In this document: piece by piece, positions 8,495-17,206 of the stretch
How positions within the stretch are numbered: the stretch's first letter is position 1
Layout: each line of letters opens with the position of its first letter
Source of the DNA: Cognatishimia sp. MH4019
GTDB lineage: Bacteria; Pseudomonadota; Alphaproteobacteria; Rhodobacterales; Rhodobacteraceae
Direction: 5' to 3'
Length of the DNA: 64,000 nucleotides
NCBI RefSeq assembly: GCF_020177595.1
Contig: NZ_JAHTBL010000001.1
Coordinates: 434,001 to 498,000 of the forward strand
Position numbers and translations under genes: made by a program
The notes under the pieces: generated by a model
The model's input: only the letters and a program-made list of their open reading frames with translations
The model's database searches: none
What the model was told of the DNA's origin: nothing

Positions 8495-9655
8495 ATGAAT
8501 GCGCCTTATGCCTCCAATCCGCGCCAGGCCAGGGGACGGCTCAAAGCAGAGGAGGAAAGCAATTTTCGCTCGTGTTATCAACGCGATCGCGACCGGATTA
8601 TCCATTCCAGCGCCTTCCGGCGGCTCAAGCACAAGACGCAGGTCTTTGTGGAGCATGAGGGCGATTACTTTCGCACGCGTCTGACCCATTCGATTGAGGT
8701 CGCGCAAGTTGCGCGGACGATTGCGGGTGCGCTGCAGCTGAATTCAGAGCTGACAGAGGCCGTCGCACTGGCCCATGATCTGGGCCACCCGCCGTTCGGG
8801 CATACCGGCGAGGACGCGCTGAATGCCCTCATGGTGCCTTATGGCGGGTTCGATCACAATGCCCAAGCGGTGAAAATTGTCACCTCGCTTGAGCGGCATT
8901 ATGCAGAGTTTGATGGGCTGAATCTCACCTGGGACACGTTGGAGGGGATTGCCAAGCATAACGGTCCGGTCACCGGTGATTTGCCGTTTGCCTTGGCCGA
9001 TTACTCGGCCCGACACGATCTAGAATTGCACACCCACGCGAGTGCCGAGGCGCAGGTGGCTGCCCTTTCCGATGACGTGGCCTACAACAATCACGATCTG
9101 CATGACGGGTTGCGTGCTCGGCTTTTCACCGATCAGGACATCGCGGAGTTACCGATCATCGGGTCCGCTTATGCGGCGGTCGACAGGCAATACCCTGAGC
9201 TTGGTGCTTACAGGCGGCGGCACGAAGCGCTGCGCCGTGTCTTTGGTGTGATGGTGGGCGATGTTATTGAAACATCGCGGAAAAATCTGGCGGGGTCCGG
9301 TGCGCAAGATGTCAGTGACATCCGCCATCTGGGCCGCCCCGTGATCCGCTTTTCGGACGCGCTTTGGCGCGATCTGCAACAGATCCGCGCGTTCCTTTTC
9401 ACACGGATGTATCGCGCACCTAAAGTGGTGGAGATGCGCAGCGAGGTGACGGCGGTGGTCGAGGATCTGTTCCCGCTTTTCATGGCAGACCCTGCGCATT
9501 TGCCCCGCGAATGGCGCGAGGATATCGCAGCGGTACAAGACGAGACTGGACTGGCGCGGATCGTTGCGGATTATATTGCGGGCATGACAGATCGCTTTGC
9601 TTTGCAAGAGCATAAGCGGCTCTGCGGGGGTAAAACCGGGGAAGGGCATTTATGA
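8495..9655 (+). CDS. dgt: Deoxyguanosinetriphosphate triphosphohydrolase-like protein
   Basis: 386 residues from the ATG at 8495 (MNAPYASNP), with AAGGA eight bases upstream. An ATG at 8453 would add a non-conserved MNIWPW extension. The HD-domain metal ligands are visible: His65 in RLTHS, the His94-Asp95 pair in AHDLGHPPFGH, and a downstream Asp in LSDDVAYNNHD. The enzyme hydrolyses dNTPs to deoxynucleosides and triphosphate, lowering dNTP pools. In other bacteria relatives restrict phage replication; here the position beside argS is the normal housekeeping one. Its stop overlaps the next start (ATGA). Confidence 0.9.
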   Translation: MNAPYASNPRQARGRLKAEEESNFRSCYQRDRDRIIHSSAFRRLKHKTQVFVEHEGDYFRTRLTHSIEVAQVARTIAGALQLNSELTEAVALAHDLGHPPFGHTGEDALNALMVPYGGFDHNAQAVKIVTSLERHYAEFDGLNLTWDTLEGIAKHNGPVTGDLPFALADYSARHDLELHTHASAEAQVAALSDDVAYNNHDLHDGLRARLFTDQDIAELPIIGSAYAAVDRQYPELGAYRRRHEALRRVFGVMVGDVIETSRKNLAGSGAQDVSDIRHLGRPVIRFSDALWRDLQQIRAFLFTRMYRAPKVVEMRSEVTAVVEDLFPLFMADPAHLPREWREDIAAVQDETGLARIVADYIAGMTDRFALQEHKRLCGGKTGEGHL

Positions 9656-10431
9656 AACGAGTTTTGATGGCGGCGCTTGCTGCTGTGATCGGATTGGGCG
9701 GGACGGCCTATGCCGCCGACACCCAAGGGCTGCAGCTGAAAGACGCAAATTCCAAGAACAAGATGAAGACAATCTCGGCGGATAAGTTTCCGGTGCGCCA
9801 TGGCAAAAGCGGGTTGGTCTTTCAGGTCAGGGACGGCCAGTGCAAAGGCAACCGAACCTATGATGATTGCAAAGGCGGTCGAGAGCGCAGCGAGGTGCAA
9901 GACACTAAAGCCATCAAGACCGATACCGAGACATGGTATGCGTTCTCGTTGATGATCCCCAACAGCACGCCCCATATCGAGCCGTCAGGCACCATCCTTG
10001 CACAGTTTCAGGATACCAAGGGATCAGGTGAGATCACGCTGGGCTTCGAGATGTGGGGCGACGGGCTTTACATAGTCCAGGATGACCCGCGCACCCAGCA
10101 GGTCGACGATATGGACCCGCCCAAGCCGATGGTGAACAAGCGTTTGGTCTCGAACGGGCAGCTGCGTGGGCGCTGGCATGACATCAAAGTGCAGGCGGTT
10201 TGGTCGGTCCAGGAAAGTGGCTTGCTGCGGGTCTGGCTGAATGACCGTCTTGTGCACGAGCATCGGGGCCGGAACCTGAACCGGAACGTGGCGCCTGCGT
10301 TCAAATTCGGGGTCTATCGCAGTGGCCTCAACAAATACCGCGCGCAAAAAGGGGCGGTGCCGACCCAGACGGTCTTTTTCGACAGCGTCGCGCGTGGGCC
10401 AAGTCAAGCATCGGTGACGATCACCGATTGA
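9652..10431 (+). CDS. Secreted polysaccharide lyase-like protein, heparin lyase I family fold
   Basis: 259 residues with a clear Sec signal peptide (MKRVLMAALAAVIGL...AYAAD, cleavage near residue 22). The body resembles the Polysacc_lyase family with a jelly-roll fold: RERSEVQD, then TWYAFSLMIP, GRWHDIKVQAVWS, LLRVWLNDRLVHEHRG and GVYRSGLNKYR. Members cut glucuronan, alginate or glycosaminoglycan-like polymers, or only bind them. The substrate is unknown, and I cannot assign the catalytic residues with confidence. It overlaps dgt by four bases, so it is translationally coupled to a housekeeping gene, which is odd for a secreted enzyme. Confidence 0.68.
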   Translation: MKRVLMAALAAVIGLGGTAYAADTQGLQLKDANSKNKMKTISADKFPVRHGKSGLVFQVRDGQCKGNRTYDDCKGGRERSEVQDTKAIKTDTETWYAFSLMIPNSTPHIEPSGTILAQFQDTKGSGEITLGFEMWGDGLYIVQDDPRTQQVDDMDPPKPMVNKRLVSNGQLRGRWHDIKVQAVWSVQESGLLRVWLNDRLVHEHRGRNLNRNVAPAFKFGVYRSGLNKYRAQKGAVPTQTVFFDSVARGPSQASVTITD

Positions 10432-10484
10432 TTGACGCGGGGCGGCCCTGTGCTAAACCGCGCGGGCTGACTGAGGGCTGAGAT

Positions 10485-12230
10485 ATGAACCTGTTTACCG
10501 AGCTGCGCGCCACCGTTCTGGAGGCGCTGACATCGCTGCAATCCGAGGGTGTTCTGCCCGAAGGTCTCGACTTTGCCAACGTGGCGGTCGAGCCGCCGCG
10601 CGATGCGGCCCATGGGGACATGGCGACCAACGCCGCGATGGTGCTGGCCAAGCCCGCCAAGATGAAGCCACGCGACATTGCTGACGCGCTTGCCCAGAAG
10701 TTGACAGCTGTCAACTTCATTAACGTGGCCGAGGTGGCGGGGCCGGGGTTCCTGAACCTGCGGCTGGCGCCAGATATGTGGCAAGGTGTTGTAAAGAATG
10801 CACTTTCAGACGGCATGGCCTTTGGTCGCTCGACCTTGGGGAAAGACCAGAAGGTTAACGTGGAATACGTCTCCGCCAATCCGACGGGGCCTTTGCATGT
10901 GGGTCACACGCGCGGCGCGGTCTTTGGCGACGCGCTCGCCAGCTTGCTGGATTACGCCGGTTTTGACGTCACGCGGGAATACTACATCAACGATGGCGGT
11001 GCGCAGGTCGATGTCCTCGCCCGGTCGGTCTATCTGCGGTATCTTGAGGCGCATGGCCAAGAGGTGGCGTTTGAGGATGGCACCTATCCCGGCGATTATC
11101 TGATCGAGGTCGGCGAGGCGCTGAAAGCCAAAGTCGGAGACGCGTTTGTCGATAAGGGCGAGCAGTTCTGGCTGGAAGAGGTGCGGGACTTCTCGACCGA
11201 CGCGATGATGGCGCTGATCCGGGAGGACCTGGCAGCGCTCGGCGTCGAGATGGATGTCTTTTACAGCGAAAAGTCGCTCTATGGCACGGGCCAGATCGAG
11301 GCGGCGATTGCCGATCTCGATGAAAAAGGCCTGATCTATGAAGGCACGTTGCCGCCCCCCAAAGGCAAATTGCCCGAGGACTGGGAGGCGCGCGAGCAGA
11401 CGCTTTTCAAGTCGACGGATCATGGCGACGATGTGGACCGGCCTGTCAAGAAATCCGATGGGTCCTGGACCTATTTCGCGCCGGATATCGCCTATCATTA
11501 TGATAAGGTTTCCAGAGGCTTCGACGCCCTAATTGATGTGTTTGGCGCCGATCACGGCGGCTATGTCAAACGGATGAAAGCGGCCGTGTCGGCGCTGTCG
11601 GATGGTAAGGTGTCGCTGGATATCAAGCTCACGCAACTGGTGAAGCTTTATAAAAACGGCGAGCCGTTCAAGATGTCGAAGCGGGCAGGCACGTTCGTGA
11701 CGCTGCGCGATGTGGTGGATCAGGTCGGCGCGGACGTGACGCGGTTCGTGATGCTGACCCGCAAGAACGACGCGCCGCTGGATTTCGATTTCGACAAAGT
11801 GCTGGAGCAGTCGAAAGACAACCCGGTTTTCTATGTCCAATACGCCCATGCGCGGGTCTGCTCGGTGCTGCGCAAGGCGGCAGAGGCGGGGATTGCGGCG
11901 GATGACGCCACGCTCGCCGCCGCTGATCTGTCGGGCATGGCTCATGAGGCCGAGCTGCAATTGGCCAAGAAAATCGCCGAATGGCCCCGGCTGGTCGAGA
12001 TTGCTGCGCGCAACAATGAGCCGCATCGGGTGGCGTTTTACCTTTATGAGCTGGCATCGGACCTGCATGCCCTGTGGAACCGGGGCAATGACGATGTGTC
12101 ATTGCGGTTCTTGCAAGAAGGCAACACTGCCACATCTCAGGCGAAAATCGCGCTGATTCGGGCCGCAGCGATTGTTATTTCCAGCGGTTTGGGTATCTTG
12201 GGCATCAAGCCGGCAGAGGAAATGCGCTAA
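10485..12230 (+). CDS. argS: Arginyl-tRNA synthetase
   Basis: 581 residues, the normal length for class I ArgRS. The N-terminal Add-1 domain (about 1-110) is followed by the HIGH-type motif HVGHTRG in PTGPLHVGH, and the KMSKS-type motif is KMSKRAG near residue 402. The C-terminal DALR anticodon-binding domain contains [14 protein letters not shown]. It charges tRNA-Arg. The ATG lies after GGGCTGAGAT. A 6-base-pair hairpin (12276-12293) lies in the 85-base gap before the SPOR gene; with no T-run it is unlikely to stop transcription. Confidence 0.97.
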   Translation: MNLFTELRATVLEALTSLQSEGVLPEGLDFANVAVEPPRDAAHGDMATNAAMVLAKPAKMKPRDIADALAQKLTAVNFINVAEVAGPGFLNLRLAPDMWQGVVKNALSDGMAFGRSTLGKDQKVNVEYVSANPTGPLHVGHTRGAVFGDALASLLDYAGFDVTREYYINDGGAQVDVLARSVYLRYLEAHGQEVAFEDGTYPGDYLIEVGEALKAKVGDAFVDKGEQFWLEEVRDFSTDAMMALIREDLAALGVEMDVFYSEKSLYGTGQIEAAIADLDEKGLIYEGTLPPPKGKLPEDWEAREQTLFKSTDHGDDVDRPVKKSDGSWTYFAPDIAYHYDKVSRGFDALIDVFGADHGGYVKRMKAAVSALSDGKVSLDIKLTQLVKLYKNGEPFKMSKRAGTFVTLRDVVDQVGADVTRFVMLTRKNDAPLDFDFDKVLEQSKDNPVFYVQYAHARVCSVLRKAAEAGIAADDATLAAADLSGMAHEAELQLAKKIAEWPRLVEIAARNNEPHRVAFYLYELASDLHALWNRGNDDVSLRFLQEGNTATSQAKIALIRAAAIVISSGLGILGIKPAEEMR

Positions 12231-12315
12231 CAAAACAAGCGCCCCAGCCCGGCAGAGGCAGTAGGTAAAACCGATTTGCGGGAAAAACCGCAAGCGGCAA
12301 GCAGTAGAGGCGCAT

Positions 12316-13254
12316 ATGGCAGATATGGAATTCGCCGGGGATTATGGCCGTGCTCCGCGCACGCATAAGGCCCATTTCGGACATCTTGTGAACTGGGCCG
12401 GGGCCGCCATGTCGGTGGCGCTGCTCGCAGGGATTGGCGTCTGGGGCTACAAGCTAATGGTGCGAGACGTAAATGGCATCCCGGTGGTTGCGGCGGTCGA
12501 TGGCCCGATGCGGGTTCAGCCCGACAATCCAGGCGGCTTGCAGGCCGCGCATCAAGGATTGGCTGTGAACCACGTCAAAGCCGATGGTGGCGCTCAAGCG
12601 CCCGCGGACACGCTGCGTCTGGCGCCACGGCCTGTGGATGTGACCGAAACCGATGAGCCGGGTTTGGCCGCACCCGTCGAGCCTTCTGTGCAGAGCATGG
12701 CAGAGGCAGAGGATGCGTCCTTGGCCGCTGTTGAAGCGGCGGCACAGCCAGTGGCCATGACCGGCGCGCAAACGCCTGCTTTGCAGGTCCCTGATGTGCA
12801 GGCTGCTGCTGACGCGGTGGTGGCGCAGCTTTTGGAGGAGACGCCCGCCTTGACCGAACTGGCTCCGAAAGAGGGGCCCGGACTGGCGCGCTCGGACCGA
12901 CCAAGTGCAAGACCCGCCCGTGCAGCAGTTCAGGTGGCCAGCGCAGACGCGACGACGCCTGTGTTGCCCGCCAGCATCGACGTGGATGCGGCTTCGGTCC
13001 CATCTGGCACGCGATTGGTGCAGTTGGGGGCCTTTGACAGCCCCGAGACCGCGCGGTCCGAATGGGACCGGATCACGACCCGGTTTGAGGGCTATCTGGA
13101 CGGCAAGCAGCGCGTCATCCAGCGCGCCGAAAGCGGTGGGCGCACGTTCTACCGCCTGCGGGCCATGGGCTTTGCCGATCTGTCGGACGCGCGGCGGTTC
13201 TGCTCGGCCCTGGTGGCCGAGAACGCGGCCTGTATCCCGGTGGTGGTCCGCTAA
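12316..13254 (+). CDS. SPOR-domain inner-membrane protein
   Basis: 312 residues. A short cytoplasmic N-terminus is followed by one membrane segment (about residues 30-48, AGAAMSVALLAGIGVWGY), a long Ala/Pro/Glu-rich periplasmic linker, and a C-terminal SPOR domain (about 235-312, starting TRLVQLGAFDSPETA). SPOR domains bind denuded glycan strands of septal peptidoglycan, so the protein probably acts at division. It sits directly before nagZ, whose GTG follows the TAA stop with no gap. The same argS-SPOR-nagZ-scpAB order is common in related genomes. Confidence 0.88.
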   Translation: MADMEFAGDYGRAPRTHKAHFGHLVNWAGAAMSVALLAGIGVWGYKLMVRDVNGIPVVAAVDGPMRVQPDNPGGLQAAHQGLAVNHVKADGGAQAPADTLRLAPRPVDVTETDEPGLAAPVEPSVQSMAEAEDASLAAVEAAAQPVAMTGAQTPALQVPDVQAAADAVVAQLLEETPALTELAPKEGPGLARSDRPSARPARAAVQVASADATTPVLPASIDVDAASVPSGTRLVQLGAFDSPETARSEWDRITTRFEGYLDGKQRVIQRAESGGRTFYRLRAMGFADLSDARRFCSALVAENAACIPVVVR

Positions 13255-14256
13255 GTGGCTCAGGGCGCTTGCATTTTCGGATGCGAGGGCCTGTCCCTTT
13301 CCGCAGATGAGCTCGCGTTTTACCGCGATTTTGATCCGTTCGGCTTCATTCTGTTTGCCCGTAATATCGACACGCCCGATCAGGTGCGCGCGCTGACCGC
13401 GCAGCTTCGGGAGGCTGTCGGGCGCGAGGCACAAGTGCTTGTCGATCAGGAAGGGGGCCGGGTGCAGCGGCTCCGTGCGCCGGAGTGGCGTGAGTGGGTG
13501 CCACCTTTGGACGAGGTTGCGCGCGCCTCCGATCCGCAGCGCGCCATGTTTCTGCGTTATGCGCTGATCGGGGCGGAGTTGCGGTCCGTAGGGATCGACG
13601 CAAATTGCGCGCCGATGCTGGACGTGGCCGAAGCTGAGACCCATCCGTTTTTGCTGAACCGCTGTTATTCAGACGATCCTGTCGCAGTCGCGAAAGTGGG
13701 GCGTGCTGTTGCGGACGGCTTGCTGACAGCAGGCGTCTTGCCGGTCATCAAGCACATTCCCGGCCATGGGCGCGGGCAGGTGGACAGCCATAAAGGCCTG
13801 CCGCGCGTGGGTGCAGACCGCGCCGCGCTGGAGCGGGATTTTGCGCCGTTCCGCGCGCTCCATGACCTCCAGATGGGAATGAGCGCCCATGTGGTTTACG
13901 AGGCAATTGATGCAGAGGCACCGGCGACGACATCCCCGGTGATGGTCTCGCTGATCCGCGAGGAGATCGGCTTTGGCGGTTTGCTGATGACGGATGATCT
14001 GTCGATGCAAGCGCTCAGCGGCACTGTGGCAGAACGCGCGACCGCATCATTGGCCGCCGGGATCGACGTAATTTTGCACTGCAACGGTGATCTGGACGAG
14101 ATGCGCGCGGTAGCGGAGGCGTCTGGGGCGATGGGTGCCACAGCGCAGGCGCGCGCGGACGCTGCGATTGCAGCGCGGCCCGCGCCAACACAGATTGACA
14201 TTTCCGCACTTGAGGCGGAGTTTTCGGGCTTAACCCGTGGACCGACCCATGTCTGA
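13255..14256 (+). CDS. nagZ: Beta-N-acetylhexosaminidase
   Basis: 333 residues with a GTG start immediately after the SPOR stop codon. Glycoside hydrolase family 3 NagZ motifs are present: GFILFARNI, LVDQEGGRVQRL, KHIPGHGRGQVDSHKGLP (the mobile loop carrying the His/Asp acid-base dyad) and LLMTDDLSMQAL with the nucleophile Asp. The enzyme removes N-acetylglucosamine from muropeptides in cytosolic cell-wall recycling. The end overlaps scpA by eight bases, pointing to coupled translation. Confidence 0.93.
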   Translation: MAQGACIFGCEGLSLSADELAFYRDFDPFGFILFARNIDTPDQVRALTAQLREAVGREAQVLVDQEGGRVQRLRAPEWREWVPPLDEVARASDPQRAMFLRYALIGAELRSVGIDANCAPMLDVAEAETHPFLLNRCYSDDPVAVAKVGRAVADGLLTAGVLPVIKHIPGHGRGQVDSHKGLPRVGADRAALERDFAPFRALHDLQMGMSAHVVYEAIDAEAPATTSPVMVSLIREEIGFGGLLMTDDLSMQALSGTVAERATASLAAGIDVILHCNGDLDEMRAVAEASGAMGATAQARADAAIAARPAPTQIDISALEAEFSGLTRGPTHV

Positions 14257-15037
14257 TCTGAGTGACTCTGTTGAACCGATTGCCGTTGCCGACCGCCTTG
14301 CAGCGGAAGCGCTGATTGTCGATGTGGACGGCTTCGAAGGGCCGCTTGATCTGCTTCTGACGCTGTCGCGGACGCAAAAGGTCGACTTGCGGAAAATCTC
14401 TGTGCTGGAGCTGGCCCGGCAATATCTTGCGTTTATCGAGAAGGCGAAAGAGCTGCGGATCGAGCTGGCCGCCGATTATCTGGTCATGGCGGCGTGGCTG
14501 GCTTTCCTGAAATCACGGCTATTGCTGCCCCCCGACCCGACAGAGGAAGGCCCCTCGGGCGAGGAACTGGCTGCGCATCTTGCGTTCCAGTTGGAGCGGT
14601 TGCAGGCGATGCGCAAGGCCTCGGCCGAGCTTATGGCGCGCAACCAGTTGAACCGGGATTTCTTCGCGCGCGGGATCACGCAAGACGTCACGCGGGTGCG
14701 GCGGGTGACCTATACCGCCACGCTGCTGGACCTGATGCAGGCCTATGCGCGCACCCGCACGAAGGATGAGTTCCGCCCGTTTGTCTATGACCGCGAGAGC
14801 GTCTTCACAATGGAGCAGGCGCTGGACCGCATGCGCGGGCTGATCGGCTATGCGGGGGAGTGGACGGACCTGCTGTCCTATCTGCCCGAAGGCTGGGAGA
14901 CGGACCCGAAAAAGCGCCGCTCTGCCACGGCGGCGAATTTTGCGGCCTCGCTGGAATTGGCGAAGGCCGGTCAGATCGAATTGCGCCAAGGCGAGACCTT
15001 TGCGCCCATTCAGATACGGAAGAAACACGATGGATGA
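14249..15037 (+). CDS. scpA: Segregation and condensation protein A
   Basis: 262 residues from ATG 14249; an in-frame GTG at 14237 is possible but lies further inside nagZ. DGFEGPLDLLLTLSRTQKVDL is the hallmark kleisin N-terminus that binds the SMC neck, and LAADYLVMAAWLAFLKSR follows. The C-terminal winged helix binds the SMC head. With ScpB and SMC it forms the condensin complex that organises and separates chromosomes. It overlaps nagZ by eight bases and scpB by eight bases. Confidence 0.95.
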   Translation: MSDLSDSVEPIAVADRLAAEALIVDVDGFEGPLDLLLTLSRTQKVDLRKISVLELARQYLAFIEKAKELRIELAADYLVMAAWLAFLKSRLLLPPDPTEEGPSGEELAAHLAFQLERLQAMRKASAELMARNQLNRDFFARGITQDVTRVRRVTYTATLLDLMQAYARTRTKDEFRPFVYDRESVFTMEQALDRMRGLIGYAGEWTDLLSYLPEGWETDPKKRRSATAANFAASLELAKAGQIELRQGETFAPIQIRKKHDG

Positions 15038-15671
15038 GGTGAACGAGAGCCTCTTTGAAGCGCCGCCCATGGCGGAGCAGGAGCGGATGGTGGAGGCGAT
15101 CCTGTTCGCCACCGCCGAGCCCGTGACCGTGCGCGATTTGCAGGGGCGCATGCCGCACGGATGTGACGCCGCCGAGGCGTTGGTGCATTTGCGCAAGCGC
15201 TATGAGGGCAGGGGCGTGAACGTGGTTAAGGTGGGCGACGCTTGGGCGATGCGCACGGCTGGCGATCTGGGCTTCCTGATGCAAAAGGAAACTGTCGAGA
15301 CGCGCAAGCTGAGCCGTGCCGCGATCGAGACCTTGGCCATCATCGCCTATCACCAGCCCGTGACGCGCGCCGAGATTGAGGAAATCCGCGGTGTAAGCGT
15401 CTCGCGTGGGACGATTGATCAGCTGTTGGAGATGGAGTGGATCAGGCTGGGCCGCCGCCGCATGACCCCCGGACGGCCCGTGACGTTTGTGGTCACGCAG
15501 GGCTTTCTGGATCACTTCGGCCTTGAAGCCGCCCGCGATCTGCCGGGGCTCAAGGAACTGCGCGCCGCAGGGCTGTTGGAGAACCGCCCACCCCCCGGCA
15601 CTGGTTTGGGCGAGGCAGGCGACCTAGATGACAATGAAGACGACGATCAAAGCGAACTCTTTGAGGAGTAA
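15030..15671 (+). CDS. scpB: Segregation and condensation protein B
   Basis: 213 residues starting MDEVNESLFEAPP. It contains tandem winged-helix domains: EAILFATAEPVTVRDL in the first and LSRAAIETLAIIAYHQPVTRAEIEEIRG, the family signature, in the second. The C-terminus is an acidic tail (DDNEDDDQSELFEE). ScpB dimers bind ScpA in the SMC complex. Its start lies inside the scpA end, and a small gene follows after five bases. Confidence 0.95.
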   Translation: MDEVNESLFEAPPMAEQERMVEAILFATAEPVTVRDLQGRMPHGCDAAEALVHLRKRYEGRGVNVVKVGDAWAMRTAGDLGFLMQKETVETRKLSRAAIETLAIIAYHQPVTRAEIEEIRGVSVSRGTIDQLLEMEWIRLGRRRMTPGRPVTFVVTQGFLDHFGLEAARDLPGLKELRAAGLLENRPPPGTGLGEAGDLDDNEDDDQSELFEE

Positions 15672-15676
15672 AAGCA

Positions 15677-15892
15677 ATGAATGCCAATCAGATCATCAAT
15701 ATGGTCCTGCGCATGGTGATGCGTCGGGTCATCGGCATGGGGGTCAACAAGGGGATTGATATGGCCACGAAACGCGGCGCGAAAGACCCCAAGGACATGA
15801 CGCCGGAAGAGCGGATGCAGGCCCAGCAGGGGAAAGAGGCTGCGAAGAAAGCGCGTCAGACGGCGAAACTACGGCGGATGGGGCGGTTTTGA
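15677..15892 (+). CDS. Small basic protein downstream of scpB
   Basis: 71 residues. An amphipathic, Met-rich N-terminal helix (QIINMVLRMVMRRVIG) is followed by a charged Lys/Arg/Gln-rich helix ending RRMGRF. The start codon lies five bases after the scpB stop, so it is in the same operon. Small proteins like this between scpB and the tat genes are, as far as I recall, conserved in the roseobacter group; function unknown. In this window the next gene is the AT-rich TIR gene instead of tatA. Confidence 0.7.
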   Translation: MNANQIINMVLRMVMRRVIGMGVNKGIDMATKRGAKDPKDMTPEERMQAQQGKEAAKKARQTAKLRRMGRF

Positions 15893-15997
15893 GGGGACAG
15901 GGTTCTTGCGTTGTTAAGAGATCATGTGAATTAGAAACAGACAACGAAGCGTATTCCGTTGTTTATAGATTCCCCTCCAAGTTTAAGTGCCCGAGCA

Positions 15998-17134
15998 ATG
16001 ATTTTTATAAGCTACGTTAGTGAAGACAGATCACGTGTCATGCCGTTTTACGATTTGTTGGACGCGCATAATTTAAACCCATGGATGGATCATAAGAGCA
16101 TACTGAGTGGCCAGAACTGGGACTACGAGATTACAACAGCGCTTGAACGCTGTGACATCATAATCATTTTCGTTTCTCAGAATTCTGTGGATAAGAGAGG
16201 GTATGCACAGAAAGAAATCAGCTTTGCGCTAGAAAAAATCAAAGAGAAGCTGAAAGGTGATATTTACGCGATCCCGGTGCAGCTTGATCGCGTTGACTTC
16301 CCGGAACAGTTAAAAGGCATTCAATTTCTTCAGGCATACAATAAAGAACAGTCAGAAGTTGAGGCAGAGCTGCTGAGGTCTCTCAATGCCGCACAGAAAA
16401 AGTCGCTAGAGATAGCCTCGGATGCGCAATTGAAAGCAGAGGTACGTTGGCTGATCGAAGACTCCGAACTCAAGTACAATGGTATTCCTGGCTTTTCTAC
16501 AAGTGTTCAACGGATCCGACTGTCCTCTACCAAATACGCTCAGCTCAAGGACATTGAAGATCACATCAATGGATCATTAGCTCGACATGCGATGGATGCT
16601 CGTTATTCCACACTCGAACCGCAGCCCTCGTTTTATAACTTGATGCAAGATGAGTGGAAAAGAACCAATACCTTCGACGCCATCTTTGGATCGGCAGATG
16701 TCGTCGGCAGAGTAATTTCGGTTGGGTACAGCCTACACTGGTATAGCGCTGGCGCGGCACACCCCGTACATGCGCCAAAGTCATTCAATTATCTATTAGA
16801 GCCAATCATACACTTACCTTCAATCAGAAACTTGTTTCAAAGCGATGATGCGCTCGGGCCGGTTCAAGCTCATGTGCAGCGGTTACTAGCGTCAGAACTA
16901 AAATTGAATGAAGCTGATTCATTCGATTTGAATTGGGTATGCGAAGGAACAAAAGACTGGGATTCTCTGTCCAATTTCATGCTCACCAAAGATGGCATTA
17001 CCGTTGTTTTTGGATCATACCAAGTGGCTGCCTATGCTCTTGGAATGCCAAGAATAACTATCCCCTATGAGTTAGTTGTTGATTTACTTAATGAAAGTGT
17101 ACTTCACGCTTTAGGACTGTACCGTACTGCGTAG
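15998..17134 (+). CDS. TIR domain fused to a DUF4163/DUF3298 (PdaC/RsiV-like) region
   Basis: 378 residues from ATG 15998; an in-frame TTG at 15959 would add a non-TIR leader. Residues 1 to about 130 form a TIR domain: MIFISYVSEDR (strand A), WMDHKSILSGQNW (BB loop), DIIIIFVSQNS (strand D), then RGYAQKEI with Glu73 at the position of the catalytic glutamate of NAD-cleaving TIR domains. A helical linker (about 115-155) follows. Residues about 160-378 resemble the PdaC/RsiV extracytoplasmic fold: GYSLHWYSAGAAHP, a following FNYLLEP/LRNLF-type stretch, and PRITIPYELVVDLL at the end. No signal peptide or membrane segment is seen, so that normally extracellular fold would be cytoplasmic. The gene is visibly richer in A and T than its neighbours and stands alone, which suggests horizontal gain. 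Defence or sensing is inferred, not shown. Confidence 0.82.
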   Translation: MIFISYVSEDRSRVMPFYDLLDAHNLNPWMDHKSILSGQNWDYEITTALERCDIIIIFVSQNSVDKRGYAQKEISFALEKIKEKLKGDIYAIPVQLDRVDFPEQLKGIQFLQAYNKEQSEVEAELLRSLNAAQKKSLEIASDAQLKAEVRWLIEDSELKYNGIPGFSTSVQRIRLSSTKYAQLKDIEDHINGSLARHAMDARYSTLEPQPSFYNLMQDEWKRTNTFDAIFGSADVVGRVISVGYSLHWYSAGAAHPVHAPKSFNYLLEPIIHLPSIRNLFQSDDALGPVQAHVQRLLASELKLNEADSFDLNWVCEGTKDWDSLSNFMLTKDGITVVFGSYQVAAYALGMPRITIPYELVVDLLNESVLHALGLYRTA

Positions 17135-17206
17135 TGCAAACCTCACGAAGACCCGTCGAACCAGCGCCTAGAGAAGTTAGCACGCACTGAAGCAGTCTTA
17201 TACCCA

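Noticed and set aside
8495-9655. dgt as an anti-phage dNTP-depletion gene
   Set aside because: Its place before argS and its normal sequence are those of the housekeeping dGTPase-like protein, with no defence neighbours.
12454-13644. 396-residue minus-strand open frame
   Set aside because: Antisense to the SPOR and nagZ genes.
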